Origin: Undaria pinnatifida
Lineage: Eukaryota; Sar; Phaeophyceae; Laminariales; Alariaceae
Assembly (NCBI GenBank): GCA_012845835.1
Contig: JABAKD010000035.1
Location: 186,001-250,000 of the forward strand
DNA: 64,000 nucleotides
Reading direction: 5' to 3'
Shown here: piece by piece, positions 1 to 10,699 of the stretch
Numbering within the stretch: position 1 is the first letter of the stretch
Layout of the letters: every line of letters begins with the position of its first letter
Made by a program: the position numbers and the translations under genes
Notes under the pieces: generated by a model
Told to the model about the DNA's origin: nothing
Databases searched by the model: none
Seen by the model: the letters and a program-made list of their open reading frames with translations, nothing else

Positions 1-99
1 CACCAAAACACCGAGACCTTTTGCGAGGCTCGATCCGGTGTTTGCGCACGACAACAGCGGGCGCTCTGTCCTTTGTGCCATCAAGGAGGAGTCGACAAG

Positions 100-360
100 A
101 TTACTTATCTCGTCTCCCTTCTCCAAGAGGCCTAACAAGAAAGGACCTCCACGGGAAAGACCATTATTACCACCTGCCCGAGCCCCGCTTCAGAAGATGC
201 CCACAGGGTCTACGGACCCTGCTTGGTTTTTTAGCACGCTAACCCACATGTTTTCAGGCTACGTCTGCCCCTGTGGCACAGGAAGAATATCCGACACTGC
301 GCGACGGGCCAGTGGTGACGCCACGGCCTCCAGCCTAGTCAGCTGGATGCTATTCCCGTA
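100..360 (+). pseudogene. possible reverse-transcriptase scrap of gypsy-1
   Basis: One frame reads KMPTGSTDPAWFFSTLTHMF, which resembles the block just before the YxDD motif of gypsy reverse transcriptases (a [RK]MPxG...PxWF pattern followed by a hydrophobic helix). No YxDD follows, and the frame breaks soon after. The link to RT rests on one short block plus its position upstream of RNase H, so it is tentative. Confidence 0.35.
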
Positions 361-504
361 ATTTTGCGGATCAATCGCGCCTCTCGTCAAGCAGAAACAG
401 CTCCGAGCCCCTGCCCCTTCTGGCGCAGTTGGAGCCGTTATCTTGCGATTGTACGCTAAAGAGCGAAGAGGCCAAGACGCGAGAAAACGTGGGCTCGGAC
501 CCGC

Positions 505-1015
505 GTCGTACTCCCGAGGTCTGGTGTTCCTAAGGGGGACAATACAGGCCCAAAGTGCCGAGGACTGGTGTTCCGAGAGGGGGACATTGCAGACCCACCT
601 GTCCAACGAGGCTACTGACGGGTTGGCACCGTCGGTGTTGGACTCTTTTCGGGTGCAGCGAGGGCGGCTTCTTACGAGTTTCCGCCAGCGAGTAAGGAGC
701 ACCCGAGGCGAGAAACCCCGGGTTCGAACTCGCATCTTGCTCCCGAAGCCTGGTACTCCCGGAAGGGGACACTACAGGCCCAAAGAGCCGAGGTGTCGTG
801 GTCCCAGAAGGGAACATTGCAGACCCACAAATGTCCAACGAGGCTACCGACGGATTGGCACCATCGGTTTTTGCCATTTTTCGGGTGCAGTTAGAGCGGG
901 TTCTCGCGTTTTTCCGCCAACGAGCAAAGAAGACCCGAGGCGAGAAACCACAGGTTCGGATTTGCGTCGTGCTCCCGAGGCCTGTTGTTCCGGACGGGGA
1001 CATTGCAGGCCCAAA
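505..1015 (+). repeat. two diverged tandem copies of a ~250-bp module upstream of NADAR
   Basis: The segments about 505-760 and 761-1015 align along their length. Both carry the block CCCAAAG...GCCGAGG, an AACGAGGCTAC...GGTTGGCACC-type stretch and GAGGCGAGAAACC. Translations of both, in different frames, share NEATDGLAPSV, then FRVQ, FRQR and TRGEKP. The second copy runs directly toward the NADAR domain. No known domain is recognised. Confidence 0.65.
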
Positions 1016-1057
1016 TTCAAACACGGCGTTTGACCCTTTTCTCGAATACTCCTTAAA

Positions 1058-1522
1058 GTGGTGTTGCTCTGGCAGCCCCCATCCTATTTCCCACTGTGGT
1101 CCCCTTCGTCGTTTGTCGTGGGCGACGTGCCATATTATTGCTCGGAGCAGTACTCGATGGCTGAAAAGACCAGGTTTTCCAAGACCATCGAGCAGTGGAG
1201 CTCATCATGTCGTCGCCTAGTCCAAGCACACGCAAACGCATCGGTCGAGGCGTGCGCAACTTTGACTCCGGTGTTGGGGACAGGGAGAAGAAAGCACCTT
1301 GTATCCGACACCTACGCCATATCCACGCAGAATCCAGCCACAAAAAAAACACCTTGTAAGCTCTGACAACAAGCTTCTGGCTGAATCCAGCCCTCTGGAT
1401 CCAGTGTGGGGCATTGGTTTCCGGGCGGGTGATCCCAGGGTCAACAACCCATGCCAGTGGAAAGCAAAAATTAGCTTGGCGAGGCACTTTCTGCCGTTCG
1501 CGAAGCTGTTCGCGACAGTGAG
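1058..1522 (+). pseudogene. NADAR (YbiA/RibX-like) domain, frameshifted, within gypsy-1
   Basis: NADAR proteins are N-glycosidases acting on ADP-ribose derivatives or riboflavin intermediates. The family blocks appear in order, in three frames. First comes PSSFVVGDVPYYCSEQYSMAEK, with the conserved Glu codon at 1146-1148. The middle frame gives QVFQDHRAVELIMSSPSPST and then RKRIGRGVRNFDSGV. A later frame gives DNKLLAESSPLDPVWGIGFR (Trp at 1407-1409), and the last gives LGEALSAVREAVRDSE at 1475-1522. This matches the E. coli YbiA pattern SEHY...MGR...WGxG...GKNxLGxLLMxLR. At least two frameshifts make it a pseudogene. It lies upstream of the gypsy-1 RNase H on the same strand, so it was probably part of the polyprotein or captured by the element; a nested insertion is the alternative. 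Confidence 0.85.
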
Positions 1523-1689
1523 ACCGGGTCGGCACACCCGGCCTCCCCTAGTCGGTCCCGCACCTGCACTGCGACTGCAAGAACCGAGAAAGATCGTCCG
1601 CGCCGCGGCCGGGCCTTTCACAGCGGCCAGCGTTGCTTCCCTTTCGGAGTTTCCGACCTATTTCTCGGGCGCGCTGGCCAACTAAAACC

Positions 1690-2095
1690 CGTGAAGTTTT
1701 GTAGACAACTTCTGGCGTCGGTCCTGACCTTGCGCTGTCCGAACACGGCCTGTTTCGTCAAGGGTACTGTGACACTAGACCACGTTTCGTTCACTATGAA
1801 AATCGCGTACATCAGTCGAGCAACGCTCGACTCGGAGAAGGCAATGGTCTCCCCACGGTTTGGGGACCGGCAGCATTGTTTGGGCTCCTGAACTCCTCCG
1901 TGTGTACTGTGGGGAACAAAGTTCCGCCTATCCTCCGGCCGCAAGACACAGGAGAGCATTGGCAAAGTGGGGACCCTCAATGCACGAGTCCAGCGGCACC
2001 TTGAGTTCGTCACCGCGTTCGATTGCACACTCGAATACCGCAAAGGCAACGCCAACGGCACCGCCGATTTTTCTGGCCCGCTTTCCAGAGCCTGC
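1690..2095 (+). pseudogene. RNase H domain of gypsy-1 pol, degraded
   Basis: One frame reads IAYISRATLDSEK, the usual end of the first RNase H strand block. A second frame reads GTGSIVWAPELLRVYCGEQS, corresponding to a DLEAGSIVWALKRLRGYLWG-type block. A third (from about 1967) reads LNARVQRHLEFVTAFDCTLE then YRKGNANGTADF, the standard gypsy RNase H terminus. RNase H removes the RNA strand of the RNA-DNA hybrid during reverse transcription. Three frames across about 400 bp show it is dead. The final ADFLSRLP-type signature survives as ADFSGPLS. Confidence 0.78.
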
Positions 2096-2099
2096 TACG

Positions 2100-2777
2100 G
2101 AGTACGATCGCAGTGGTTTGACACACGTCAACCCCGTGGGGTCAACAAGCTCCAACCCCATTGGAGATAGCTGCATCTACCTCCTACAGACCGACGGGCT
2201 GCGCGCTCCCTCCTCGCCGATCCCAGGGGTCGGTTTGGGTGGTCTCGTACCCCACACCGAAAGCACTGCTTTGGGTGGGCTCGTGCCCCTCGCTGAAAGC
2301 ACTGTCTTGGGTGGGCTCGTGCCCCGTACTAAACATGCTGCCTTGGGTGGGCTGCCACTCACCTCCACCGCGTTTCACGATTTTCGCACACACGAGCCAC
2401 GAATAAGGATGGACGGCCTTTCTGCTCCCTCGGGAAGATTCATCGCTCGTGTTTCTGCCTCCGTCGCCACTAACGAAGGCTGTACCGGCCGCGGGTCGAT
2501 TTCGCCTGCCGATGACACCGTTTTCGCTTCGGTTTTTGCCATACTGACCGAGGGCGACACGGGCTCCGCAGAAGCCTCGGCTGCAGCGACGCCCATCGCA
2601 CAGCCGGCTCCTCTATCAAGGTGTTCTACACAGGAGACGGCCTTCGCCGCGACCACCTGTTCGACTGTGTCCGTCTCTGCCTTGCTTGGCACTGCCTTGC
2701 TTGGCACTCCAGCCCCTTTGTCGTCGACGACGAGCCTACGAACAGCGACAGCAACGGGTAATGCACCCCTGCTGTAG
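2100..2777 (+). pseudogene. RNase H-integrase linker of gypsy-1 with 12-residue repeats
   Basis: An open frame continues from the RNase H terminus to 2777. It contains three and a half 36-bp direct repeats at about 2230-2360, encoding ALGGLVPxxxS-type units (LGGLVPHTESTA, LGGLVPLAESTV, LGGLVPRTKHAA, LGGLP). The remainder is Ala/Ser/Thr-rich with no recognised domain. Such variable linkers are plausible between RNase H and integrase in this element family. It is the longest uninterrupted stretch of gypsy-1. Confidence 0.5.
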
Positions 2778-2911
2778 ATTATGGATTTGAGCCCGGCGGG
2801 GCCCCTCGGCCATCTCCCAGACTAGGTACAACCCCGCCGCGAGTCTCACGGCCGCGGCCGGCGCCGCCCGCCGCCGCGAAACCTGCTCTTGCCGACTCGC
2901 CAGTCCGCACG

Positions 2912-3745
2912 GTGCCACTAACTACCGACAGCGACCACGCACAGCCTATGGGAACTCTTCTTTTACGGCTCACGCCTTCTCTTGGTGACACGCCAACATC
3001 ACATACAAAGTCGGACGCCCTCAGCGACGCTGCTGAACTGCGGTTCGCTGATTCCGTCGCGCGTTATCCGCACGCCGATTGGAGGCGAGAGCAGCACGCT
3101 GAGCCGACGTGCCACGCCATGATGCGTTACATCTCTATCGGTCGGCCGTCGGCCATGCCGCCCGACGTTTTGGAGTGCTACCCCTCGCACAAGCGTCCCT
3201 CCCTCTCAGACATCCAGGAGCTGGCGGGTGAGGGTCGACTACATACAACCGACGACGACATCGTCCTACTCGTCCATAACCCGACACTGCCGTCAACAAG
3301 GTCTGACAAACCCAGCTCTGTGGGTCGAGCTGTTTGCTTGCTAAACGACGGGCCAGTTGGCATCTACGTTTCCCTGCTCATGCGACCTTGGATCATGAAA
3401 GCTCGTCACTCGACGGCCTCTTGTCACCTTGGCACCACGCGCACGTTGCGCATGCTGGAGCGGTTTTATTGGTGGATTGGCATGAATATGTGCACCCGGT
3501 GGTAGCTTCGCCACTGCTTGGGGTGCCAAGCGCGGAAAACCCCACGGCTGACTGTCCGCTGGCCCATCATCTCCATGCCTCTACCGGAACATCCAGGTGC
3601 CACCGTCAGTGTTGACTACCTCGGCCCCCTCCCGGTCACTCCACGAGGCAACACCTACATACTGCTGTTCACCGATCGCTTCAGTCGTCGGGCCGACATC
3701 TTTCCCGTCACGGCAGCTGAGTTCACCGCGGAGTGTACAGCCACA
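2912..3745 (+). pseudogene. integrase zinc finger and first half of catalytic core, gypsy-1
   Basis: The zinc-finger part reads HSTASCHLGTTRTLRMLERF then YWWIGMNMCTRW, and in the next frame continues to CQARKTPRLTVRWPIISMPL, so the H-x-H and C-x2-C elements are split by a frameshift near 3505-3530. The core begins VSVDYLGPLPVTPRG with the first catalytic Asp, then YILLFTDRFSRRADIFPVTA. The sequence then jumps at about 3735-3745 from TAECTA straight to an MGRLPRPPLTVF block that normally lies after the catalytic Glu. The second Asp and the Glu are therefore deleted, and this integrase cannot catalyse strand transfer. Confidence 0.8.
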
Positions 3746-4990
3746 TGGGCAGACTCCCACGGCCCCCCCTGACGGTTTTCGACCGCACTGGTGTCGTGGG
3801 ACACCAGAGTCTGGCCCGTGACCACCTGGGCTGTTGCGACTTGCCCCACGGACCGGCAAAAGAGCGCGAACGACATTGTTCGCGCACACCACGCCCTCAC
3901 CGTTTCTCGTGTTAACCACAGAAACTCCGCCCTCGCCGACGCGCTTCATGCAGCACATGACTTCGCTACGGGTGGTTGGGCATGGGTGAGCAATTCTGCC
4001 TCTACCATTCGCCAGGGTGGGAAGGCGAACACCGACGCCAAGGTACTCAAGGTCAAACTCGCGCTCAACTGGACTGGCCAAAAACAAGATCCTGGCAGTC
4101 GGTCCCTGCTCCGCCGCCGAGACTCCGGACGGTTCGCCGCTCGGGAGCAACCTCCTCTATTTGGATCTCCCTTCAGACCTGCCCGGTTCTGACACTCATC
4201 GGCGTGTGGCCATCGAGCACTGCAAACCCTGCACCAACCTCCATGACAGTGGGGACATGCCCGAATATCTAGCGGCGGGGCTGACGCAGTACGTGCCCAA
4301 CAATTTTTCCAAGAAGTCCCCGCCGTACCACGTCACTCAAGACGACGTTTCGACTCCCCTTCAACTGGAGCAGATGACCGGTCATTAGTCGGTACGGGGG
4401 CGAGGGGACGTCAACGCGGTGCTATACAAGACGCATCGGGCGGGACTCTCCGAACCTTCCCGGGAGCGGGAAATGGACCTCCACCTCTCTCGCTCCCACA
4501 TTTTGCGTTATTGGGCCGGAACCCCGGACCAGCACCGCCAAACCAACCAACTCTACCGCCGAATGCGGATCGGGGCGGCACAGCGCGAGCTCTCCCGCAA
4601 CAACGGGGAAAGTTTCCTAGCGCCGGGCTACGCTTGTGTCCCCCGCGCCGAGTGGCTCCGTGGCTACCACGACACAGTACTTCCTAAGGGAGCTCACTTT
4701 TGGTACAAGGGAGACGATGGGTTATGGTGGCTTGAAAAATCAGTGCGAGAACTACCGAGGACAAGGTATACCTGGTCCGCTTTCTGGACGACCCGGGACC
4801 GATTGAACTTCCTCTTCGCCCGGCACGCTACACGACTTTGACAGGAGCCGTACGAGGCTCTTGGTGCCTGCAAGTTCACATCGCCAGTGTGTTTCCTCGG
4901 GGGATCCAACGTAACGTAGACGAATCTCGTAGCGAGGCCGTGGCCAGTCGACTTTCAAGCCGCCACCGCTCATCGATAGTTCTCCCATTT
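3745..4990 (+). pseudogene. integrase C-terminus and chromodomain-like tail, gypsy-1
   Basis: After the core deletion one frame gives SANDIVRAHHALTVSRVNHR then NSALADALHAAHDFATGGWA, typical of the region after the integrase core, followed by a GPY/F-like stretch (KLALNWTG...VGPCSAAETPDGSPLG). Another frame (4017-4388) gives DLPSDLPGSDTHRRVAIEHC and PEYLAAGLTQYVPNNFSKKS. From 4419, VLYKTHRAGLSEPSREREMD and HILRYWAG look like a chromodomain (aromatic residues plus a W-EREMDL helix). The tail continues with GAHFWYKGDDGLWWL, a Tudor/SH3-like block, to about 4990. Chromodomains steer integration to modified chromatin. Confidence 0.7.
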
Positions 4991-4999
4991 TTTGGGGTT

Positions 5000-5837
5000 A
5001 TGACGTTTGAGTCTGTCTTTGGGTTGTTCGTAGTGTTTTAAGAGTCTTCGTCGGGTTTTGGGGCGGTTCTTTCCTTTTTTTTCTTTCTGACCTGCCGAAC
5101 CCCCGGCTCAGTGTTGGGCCAGGGTTCGGGTAAAACGCCGCTACCTGAGGCGCAGGACTGTCGCTTTTTCGTCGTTGTTCAATTTTGCCCTGCCGATGCC
5201 CTCCTCCGCCCAAAGCCGGGGGGGGGCAGGGTACCCTGTTCGCACGTAACGTGGTACAGGGCTATGTACGGGCCTGTGTGTCATCTTTAATTTTTTTGTG
5301 CGTTGTATTTGTTCTACTTTGTTTTTTCGGCTTAGCACTCCCCCCCCTCGCGGGGTTGTACGTGCGGCCATCTTCCATCCTGGGTATTTGTCGTTTCTTC
5401 GTCTAGCCGCCCGCCATGCCGATGGCCAGCGGGAAATTTTCCGAATGACTTCTCCCTTGTGTTAGCGCCTGTGTTCCCCTCCATATCGACGAGGGCTCGC
5501 ATCGCCATAATACCTTTTCTGTGGTTGGTTTGCCGTAGCGCCTTTCCTGCCCCCCCCGCCACACCGGCGGTATGCGGCAGGTCCTAGAGCCTGTTCTGCC
5601 CCTCCCCACCACACCGGCGGTATGCGGCAGGTTTTGGATGGGCAGCTTTTGCCTGGGAGGGTCTGCGTTTCCTTCAACTGTTTTTCTTCGCGTGTTCCTG
5701 GCTCCGTAGCCAGACCGTTAGAGGTGTGGGAGTGGGTTTTGAGGAGCCGCATCTTCGATTCATGGTCTTGTTCGTAGAACCGGAGTTTCCCCGAATCTCC
5801 CATATTTCTGCATATGCGGCTCATCAGGGTGGGCTAG
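5000..5837 (+). other. 3' non-coding stretch of gypsy-1
   Basis: No domain is recognised between the last coding block and the LTR. At about 5555-5635 an approximately 45-bp unit ending CACCGGCGGTATGCGGCAGG occurs twice in tandem. The rest is T/G-rich and C-homopolymer-rich. Confidence 0.45.
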
Positions 5838-6095
5838 TGTTAAGATACGGCCGCGGAAGGCCTATAATTATCCGAATTCAGGCAATTTGGTTTCGTATGA
5901 TAAGGTTGGCGTTTCATATTCGGGATAGTCAGGAAATAGATCGTCTCGGATCTCAGAAGCCATCCGGGGCTCTGGTGGAATTGAATAAAGCTACGTCTCT
6001 GCGAAGCCCAAGAAAGTGAGTACTCTCCGAGGACCTGTTCAATTGGCAGAACTGCAGGGGACACTCTCTGTCCCCACCTTATACTCTTACAGTAG
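5838..6095 (+). repeat. LTR of gypsy-1 family (3' LTR)
   Basis: It begins TGTTAAGATACGGCC. Along its length it matches the segment 59232-59488: GTGTTAAG-TACGGCC, then TTTCGTATGATA, GGCGTT-CATATTCGGG-TAG, and near the end GATACTCT/GACACTCT with a CACC block. Two dispersed copies with the same left terminus, one directly after a gypsy pol remnant, support an LTR. The right end is uncertain within about 20 bp. Confidence 0.65.
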
Positions 6096-9000
6096 CAGCA
6101 GCAGCGCCAGCGCCAGCGCAAGCACCCAACATGCTCGTGCCTGATACTCGTATACTGGTCGCGCTTTTTTACATCCCAAATATATCGGTTGAAGGACTAC
6201 CGAAGAAGTGCTGACCCGTCAATGTGTACGAAGACTTGGGCATGCTAATTTTGGTCTATAGAGTTCATTGACGGACGTCTGTCAAGAGGAAAGGGTGCCG
6301 TCATAGAAAAATTGTTGTTGATAAACACCACCAAAAGCCCACACAAGAGGACACACGACAGAGCACAGAGAAGCTGCGATGAAAAGCAGCACGGGGACAC
6401 GTATAATCTGAGACCAGACATGGCATGACATGCAAAATAAGCAAGGCAAACTCGGGCTGTGACGCTTCGGTTTGCGTAGCACACGCAGAAAGCGCATGGC
6501 TGAGTGAAGTGTACCTAGAAATGTTGCTGGAATAATTTTGTCCACGCTGATAGGCAGAAAAGTTCAGACGTTTTCTCTCGTATCAGCGTGAGCTTGAGTG
6601 CCGTCAGAACGCGCCAGTGGGCCCAATACCCATGGACCAAACTCAACACATATTCATTCAATGAAGCTGGAAACTTTGTGAGGTTGTTTAGTGCCACATA
6701 AGCTGCATGATGGGGTGAAGTTTACCGCAAATAGGAGTCGGCTTCAAAAAGTGCGTGGTTTGGAGCTTCCGTTTAAAAGCCGAGACTCACTCACGCGCTC
6801 ATTCACGGTCTGAAGATTAGGCCAGAAAGCTCTCACGGAACCTAAGGTTCCTCTGAGAGAATCACGGTATCTTAACAGGTACCAGCATGGATTAACACTC
6901 TTGTAGCACTTTATGTTACCATGTGTCGCTCTTCCGGGAAAGAATATGCGAAATAACTAGACCCTCGATATAACAACTTCGTGACGAATAGCGAGGCGTT
7001 GCGGTCTGATATATCGATACTCTGAAACAGAAAGAAACATGCGGATGAATTCGTGCCACACCGGTATCAAACAGGTGTCGAGTCAACTCTGAAATACCAC
7101 GACTTTATTGCAGGATTAGCGGTGAATGGTGCAGTATGCGTTAGTTCGAGTAGGAGAAACCGCTCGAGAAAAGGTATCGACCTCGACGAGTTCGATAAGT
7201 CTGAAACCGAGGGCGACTGGCTTTTTCGAGAGCTGGTCGGGGCTTTGATGTGGCTTGACTCCGGGGTGGAGGAGTCATATCTGAGCTGATTTTGGGGTCA
7301 TGAAACAACGACCTTTCTGCATTTCCAACGACCAAAAACTACGGCGTGGACGCTTCATTTCTTTGCCGATTTTAGGGTAATCGAAAAACGATTTTTCTGC
7401 GTTCTTACGACAAAACAAACCACGTTATTTGTTTGGAACTTGGGTATTGTGGAATTCGGATGGTTTAAGATGTCTGCCCAGCGAGAAGGAATTGTCCCTG
7501 ATACGATACTAAGTTTTGGGACTACTGCCCTAGTACACCCGTTTCAATCATGTTTTCACCAGCTGAACCCCGTATAATCACCGTGGTGAAAATTCACTAG
7601 GTGCAGTAGCTGAGTGCGGATTGATGTTGGAGACTTGTGCTTTAGAGACTGCGGCGTGTTTCGGATTCTGGGTTTTGGTTTTCGGATTTTTGACGTTGAG
7701 GTTTCCGGATTTAGGATTGTGGAGTTTTCCGAGTTTGGTTTTGGGCTTCGGATGTTGGATTTTAGAGTTTGGATAATGACCCTGAATACTATCCCTGGAT
7801 TGTGATTCTTGATCTATGGAGTGACTTTTGGGGACTGTGGTACTGCAAACTTTCTTTCTGCCGCAGCATTGCAGGGAGAATACCGTTTGACTGTATTTTT
7901 TATTGACTCATTTTTTACTTGAGGAAATGACAACATGGTATCATACCGCATCAGTTGCAAAAGCAGGGATGCTATTGATTGTGTTTTCTTACTTGATGCA
8001 GATATGACATTGGGGGATAGGAGTTTCAATGATAGATTGGTGTTGTCGTATCGAGATACCGGGATGGCGGAGATCGATTCCGCATATTGTTCCCGTTATT
8101 CCTTTTCTCCGAGACGTCTTCCCCTTGGTACTCTAGAGGAGCTCAATGATGTATGTGTGGTACTCGAGAGGAGTTGAAAAATATATATCTACGCGTTCTA
8201 TTTGCCTACCCACTGGGTTCTCCACCACCCTAGCTATTGTCTGTGCAGTGGCGCTGCCCTGTGACGCTCCCAGGAGCCAGGAAAGAGTAGCGGATGTTTA
8301 TCCTGATTTTAAAGGGAAAATATATCAGACTCCTACCGTGACGTTGGAGGGTAAATCGATCAGACGTTTGCCTCTGATTTCAGGAGGAACAAAGGTTGGA
8401 CATGAATATGTATTTATATTTATCTAATCAGAGGCCCCAGTTGTACCAAACAGGGAATAACGGGACGATAGTTATCAGTCTCCCGCCATAAAACCGGCAA
8501 GATTTCCAAGTAGCTTTCTTTTGGTATTCACAATTGATCATATTTCGGTATTACCGGTAGGTTTGAACTCAAGTCCGCGGTAACACGCGTCCCCGCATTG
8601 TTTTTAGACGTCCAACCGCTTCACATACAAACGGACGGATACCTTGAATGGTCTGTTAATAGGCGTGCGCACGTTGCATTGCGTATGTAGGATGGCGCTT
8701 GAGAACATCCTACGCTCATTGCGTATTGATGCAACTTCTTGACGTATAGCACACCAGGGTGCATAGGTAAAAAACAAAATCCCTGATGACCCTGAACTGC
8801 TATTTCATCATTTTCACCACCTGTAGAGCTCTGACCCACAGCGTCAAAGAGGCCCGCCACAGTACGAATTTTCAGGGTAGGTGCAACCTAGACGAATAGA
8901 AAAGGTAGCACATCGCTTAACACAGAGCAGCACAAGTAGGTCATCCTTGTCGCCGGACCTTTCTGCCTTGTCGTTTGTCAGTCTCCATCCCCCCTCCAGC

Positions 9001-9600
9001 CAGGCCCTTTCCGACGGCGCCCATTGCGCGCCCCAGGATTCCTCTGCTCTTCCCCCCACATTTCCTTTCCCTCTCTCCCCCGAATATGCCATATTCGCCG
9101 CCTTCCATCTTCACTCCGAACCCATCTGCCAACAACAAACACAACCAAAGGCGAAACGACATAAAACACACCAACAAAAACGTCACTAATAAAGGCAGGA
9201 CATAAAAAGTAAGGTTGCGGCGGAGACGCAGACAGGATGTTGCAGTAAGCGGGAACAGTGATGCAGCATCCACAATTTGGGAAAAAGCGAAAACATGCTT
9301 GGTCAAGAAACCTGCGACTAGTTGTACTGTGGCGGTGCGTACGGCAGGCACGGTACGTGTAGGACCGGCTGCCTGCACGATGTAAACAAAGCGCGCAGTA
9401 GAAGAAGCACACCAACTGGCCAGTTAACGGTTTTCTGTCTGGTTACGTGAAGACCCGGAGCGTTTGTACAGTGCAGGACACCTAGTTCAGGGATGTTAGC
9501 TCAGGCTGGATTTCTTAATGGAGCAAGCACGCGTTCCACACTACATTCAGCACAGTGGCTTCCGAACTTGATATTTTACTGTAAATATCAGGCTGGCTTT
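6096..9600. other. non-coding stretch, nothing recognised
   Basis: No protein domain, RNA gene or clear repeat is recognised. The short open frames have biased, non-protein-like composition. A TTTGG/TTCGG-rich tract at about 7650-7780 is degenerate and does not form telomeric repeats. Exons of the minus-strand gene farther right might extend here, but I cannot support one. Confidence 0.4.
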
Positions 9601-9699
9601 TTTACTGCCTTGTTCCTTAGTAGGTGCTTAGTGTGTAGTGCAAGGGGGTTTGTGTTGTTTTTCCACGGTGTATGTTATTTCCCCCAGATAGCTGCGAGT

Positions 9700-9898
9700 T
9701 GCGTGGACGACTGCACTGACACGACGAGTGGGCCCGGTGCAGATGCAGCCGGTGAGGAACAGTTCGGCCGTGAGCCCGAGCACGAGGGGGTCGGATCGCT
9801 GGATGTAGGAGGCGTGCAGAGCCAGGTGAAGCTCCACGGTCATCGCACTCATGAGGATGCAGATCTCAACCATGTCCACGCACGCCCCTGCGACCGAT
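9700..9898 (-). CDS. putative exon encoding a hydrophobic segment (minus strand)
   Basis: On the minus strand an acceptor-like CATCGGTCGCAG is followed by an open frame reading ACVDMVEICILMSAMTVELH, LALHASYIQRSDPLVLGLTA and ELFLTGCICTGPTRRV. The hydrophobic run could be one or two membrane segments. Codon usage looks more protein-like than the surroundings. No family is recognised and the donor is unclear. It could be a downstream exon of the minus-strand gene at 11940-14339, but phase continuity could not be established. Confidence 0.3.
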
Positions 9899-10255
9899 GG
9901 GAATGCTGGTACCGATGCAAGGCAGGTTGCAGGACACCCCACTCCCACCCCAGGTGCATGGCTCCTCAATCAACGAGCCTGGGAAACTTTAGGCCCACCC
10001 CTACCGTAGCATGCCACATTTGTTTTCCTCGTCCACTGAGGAAGCGATCGACTAATCCTGTACCTATGCTCCACGGTGCGTCAATCGCGCATCAATCAAT
10101 AATCATCATCGGGTCACCAATTAATATCTCAATACACCAGTAAACAATCACGAACCACCGACAATATCAGTCACAATCCCCAAACCATTAACCTCAAGAC
10201 AGAACAACAGCAACAACAATGATCAACCAAATACGAGTCAACCAACCGACCAATC

Positions 10256-10393
10256 ACGCGCAATGTATACCCGCATCCCTGGCGACGCAGACGAAGTCAG
10301 CGGCGGTTCCGACGTCCGCGATGGTCTCCAACCTTCCTGCGTCCTTCTCGCTTTGCGCCCTCGCCTTCTTAGCCTTCCGTGTCATCGTCTTCA
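10256..10393 (-). CDS. putative basic exon (minus strand)
   Basis: The minus-strand frame reads MKTMTRKAKKARAQSEKDAG and RLETIADVGTAADFVCVARD before a stop. Lys/Arg clusters suggest a nuclear-localisation-like or coiled region. It lies between the better-supported exon at 11940-12048 and the hydrophobic segment at 9700-9898. Its upstream edge is shared with a local tandem repeat (10390-10690), so part of the resemblance to an exon may be fortuitous. No family is recognised. Confidence 0.25.
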
Positions 10394-10690
10394 TGTTACG
10401 GTTCGAGCAGAAACAGGTGTAATCGCCGGTTAGGGCAAGAATTACGTGCAGCTTTCGGTTCGAGCAGAAACAAGTGAAACTGCCGTTGAGGGCAACAAAA
10501 TATACCAGGCAGAAAAACAGTGACGCAGAGGAGATAGGTCAGGGTACATCAGCCTTCCGTCTCACCTTCTACATGTTTCATGTTTCGGTTCGACCAGAAA
10601 CAGGAGTACCGCCGTTCAGGGCAAGAAATATATCAGGTACAAGAAAAATGGCACAAGAAGAGGTAATCATAGGTCAGGGTACCATGCTAC
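10390..10690 (+). repeat. three diverged tandem copies of a ~100-bp unit
   Basis: The block CGGTTCGAGCAGAAACA (CGGTTCGACCAGAAACAGG in the last copy), followed by GCCG-T-AGGGCAA, occurs at about 10399, 10457 and 10588. The outer copies are also preceded by CAGCCTTCCG-like sequence. I see no coding function. Confidence 0.6.
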
Positions 10691-10699
10691 AAGCAGAGG

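Larger units (their letters stand above)
1..6095 (+). mobile_element. gypsy-1: decayed Ty3/gypsy chromovirus-like retrotransposon, 5' end outside window
   Basis: Plus-strand pieces occur in pol order: a possible RT scrap, RNase H, a repeat-bearing linker, integrase zinc finger and core, integrase C-terminus, a chromodomain-like tail, a long 3' untranslated stretch and an LTR starting TGTTAAG at 5838. The reading frame changes many times, and the integrase core has lost its central part, so this copy cannot be active. A second LTR of the same family lies at 59232. A NADAR domain sits between the RT scrap and RNase H, which is unusual for gypsy pol. The 5' LTR and Gag are not in the window. Confidence 0.8.

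Noticed and set aside
7640-7780. Possible interstitial telomeric repeat (TTTAGG/TTCGG-rich)
   Set aside because: The words do not repeat at a fixed 6-7 bp period and no run of two perfect telomeric units is present.
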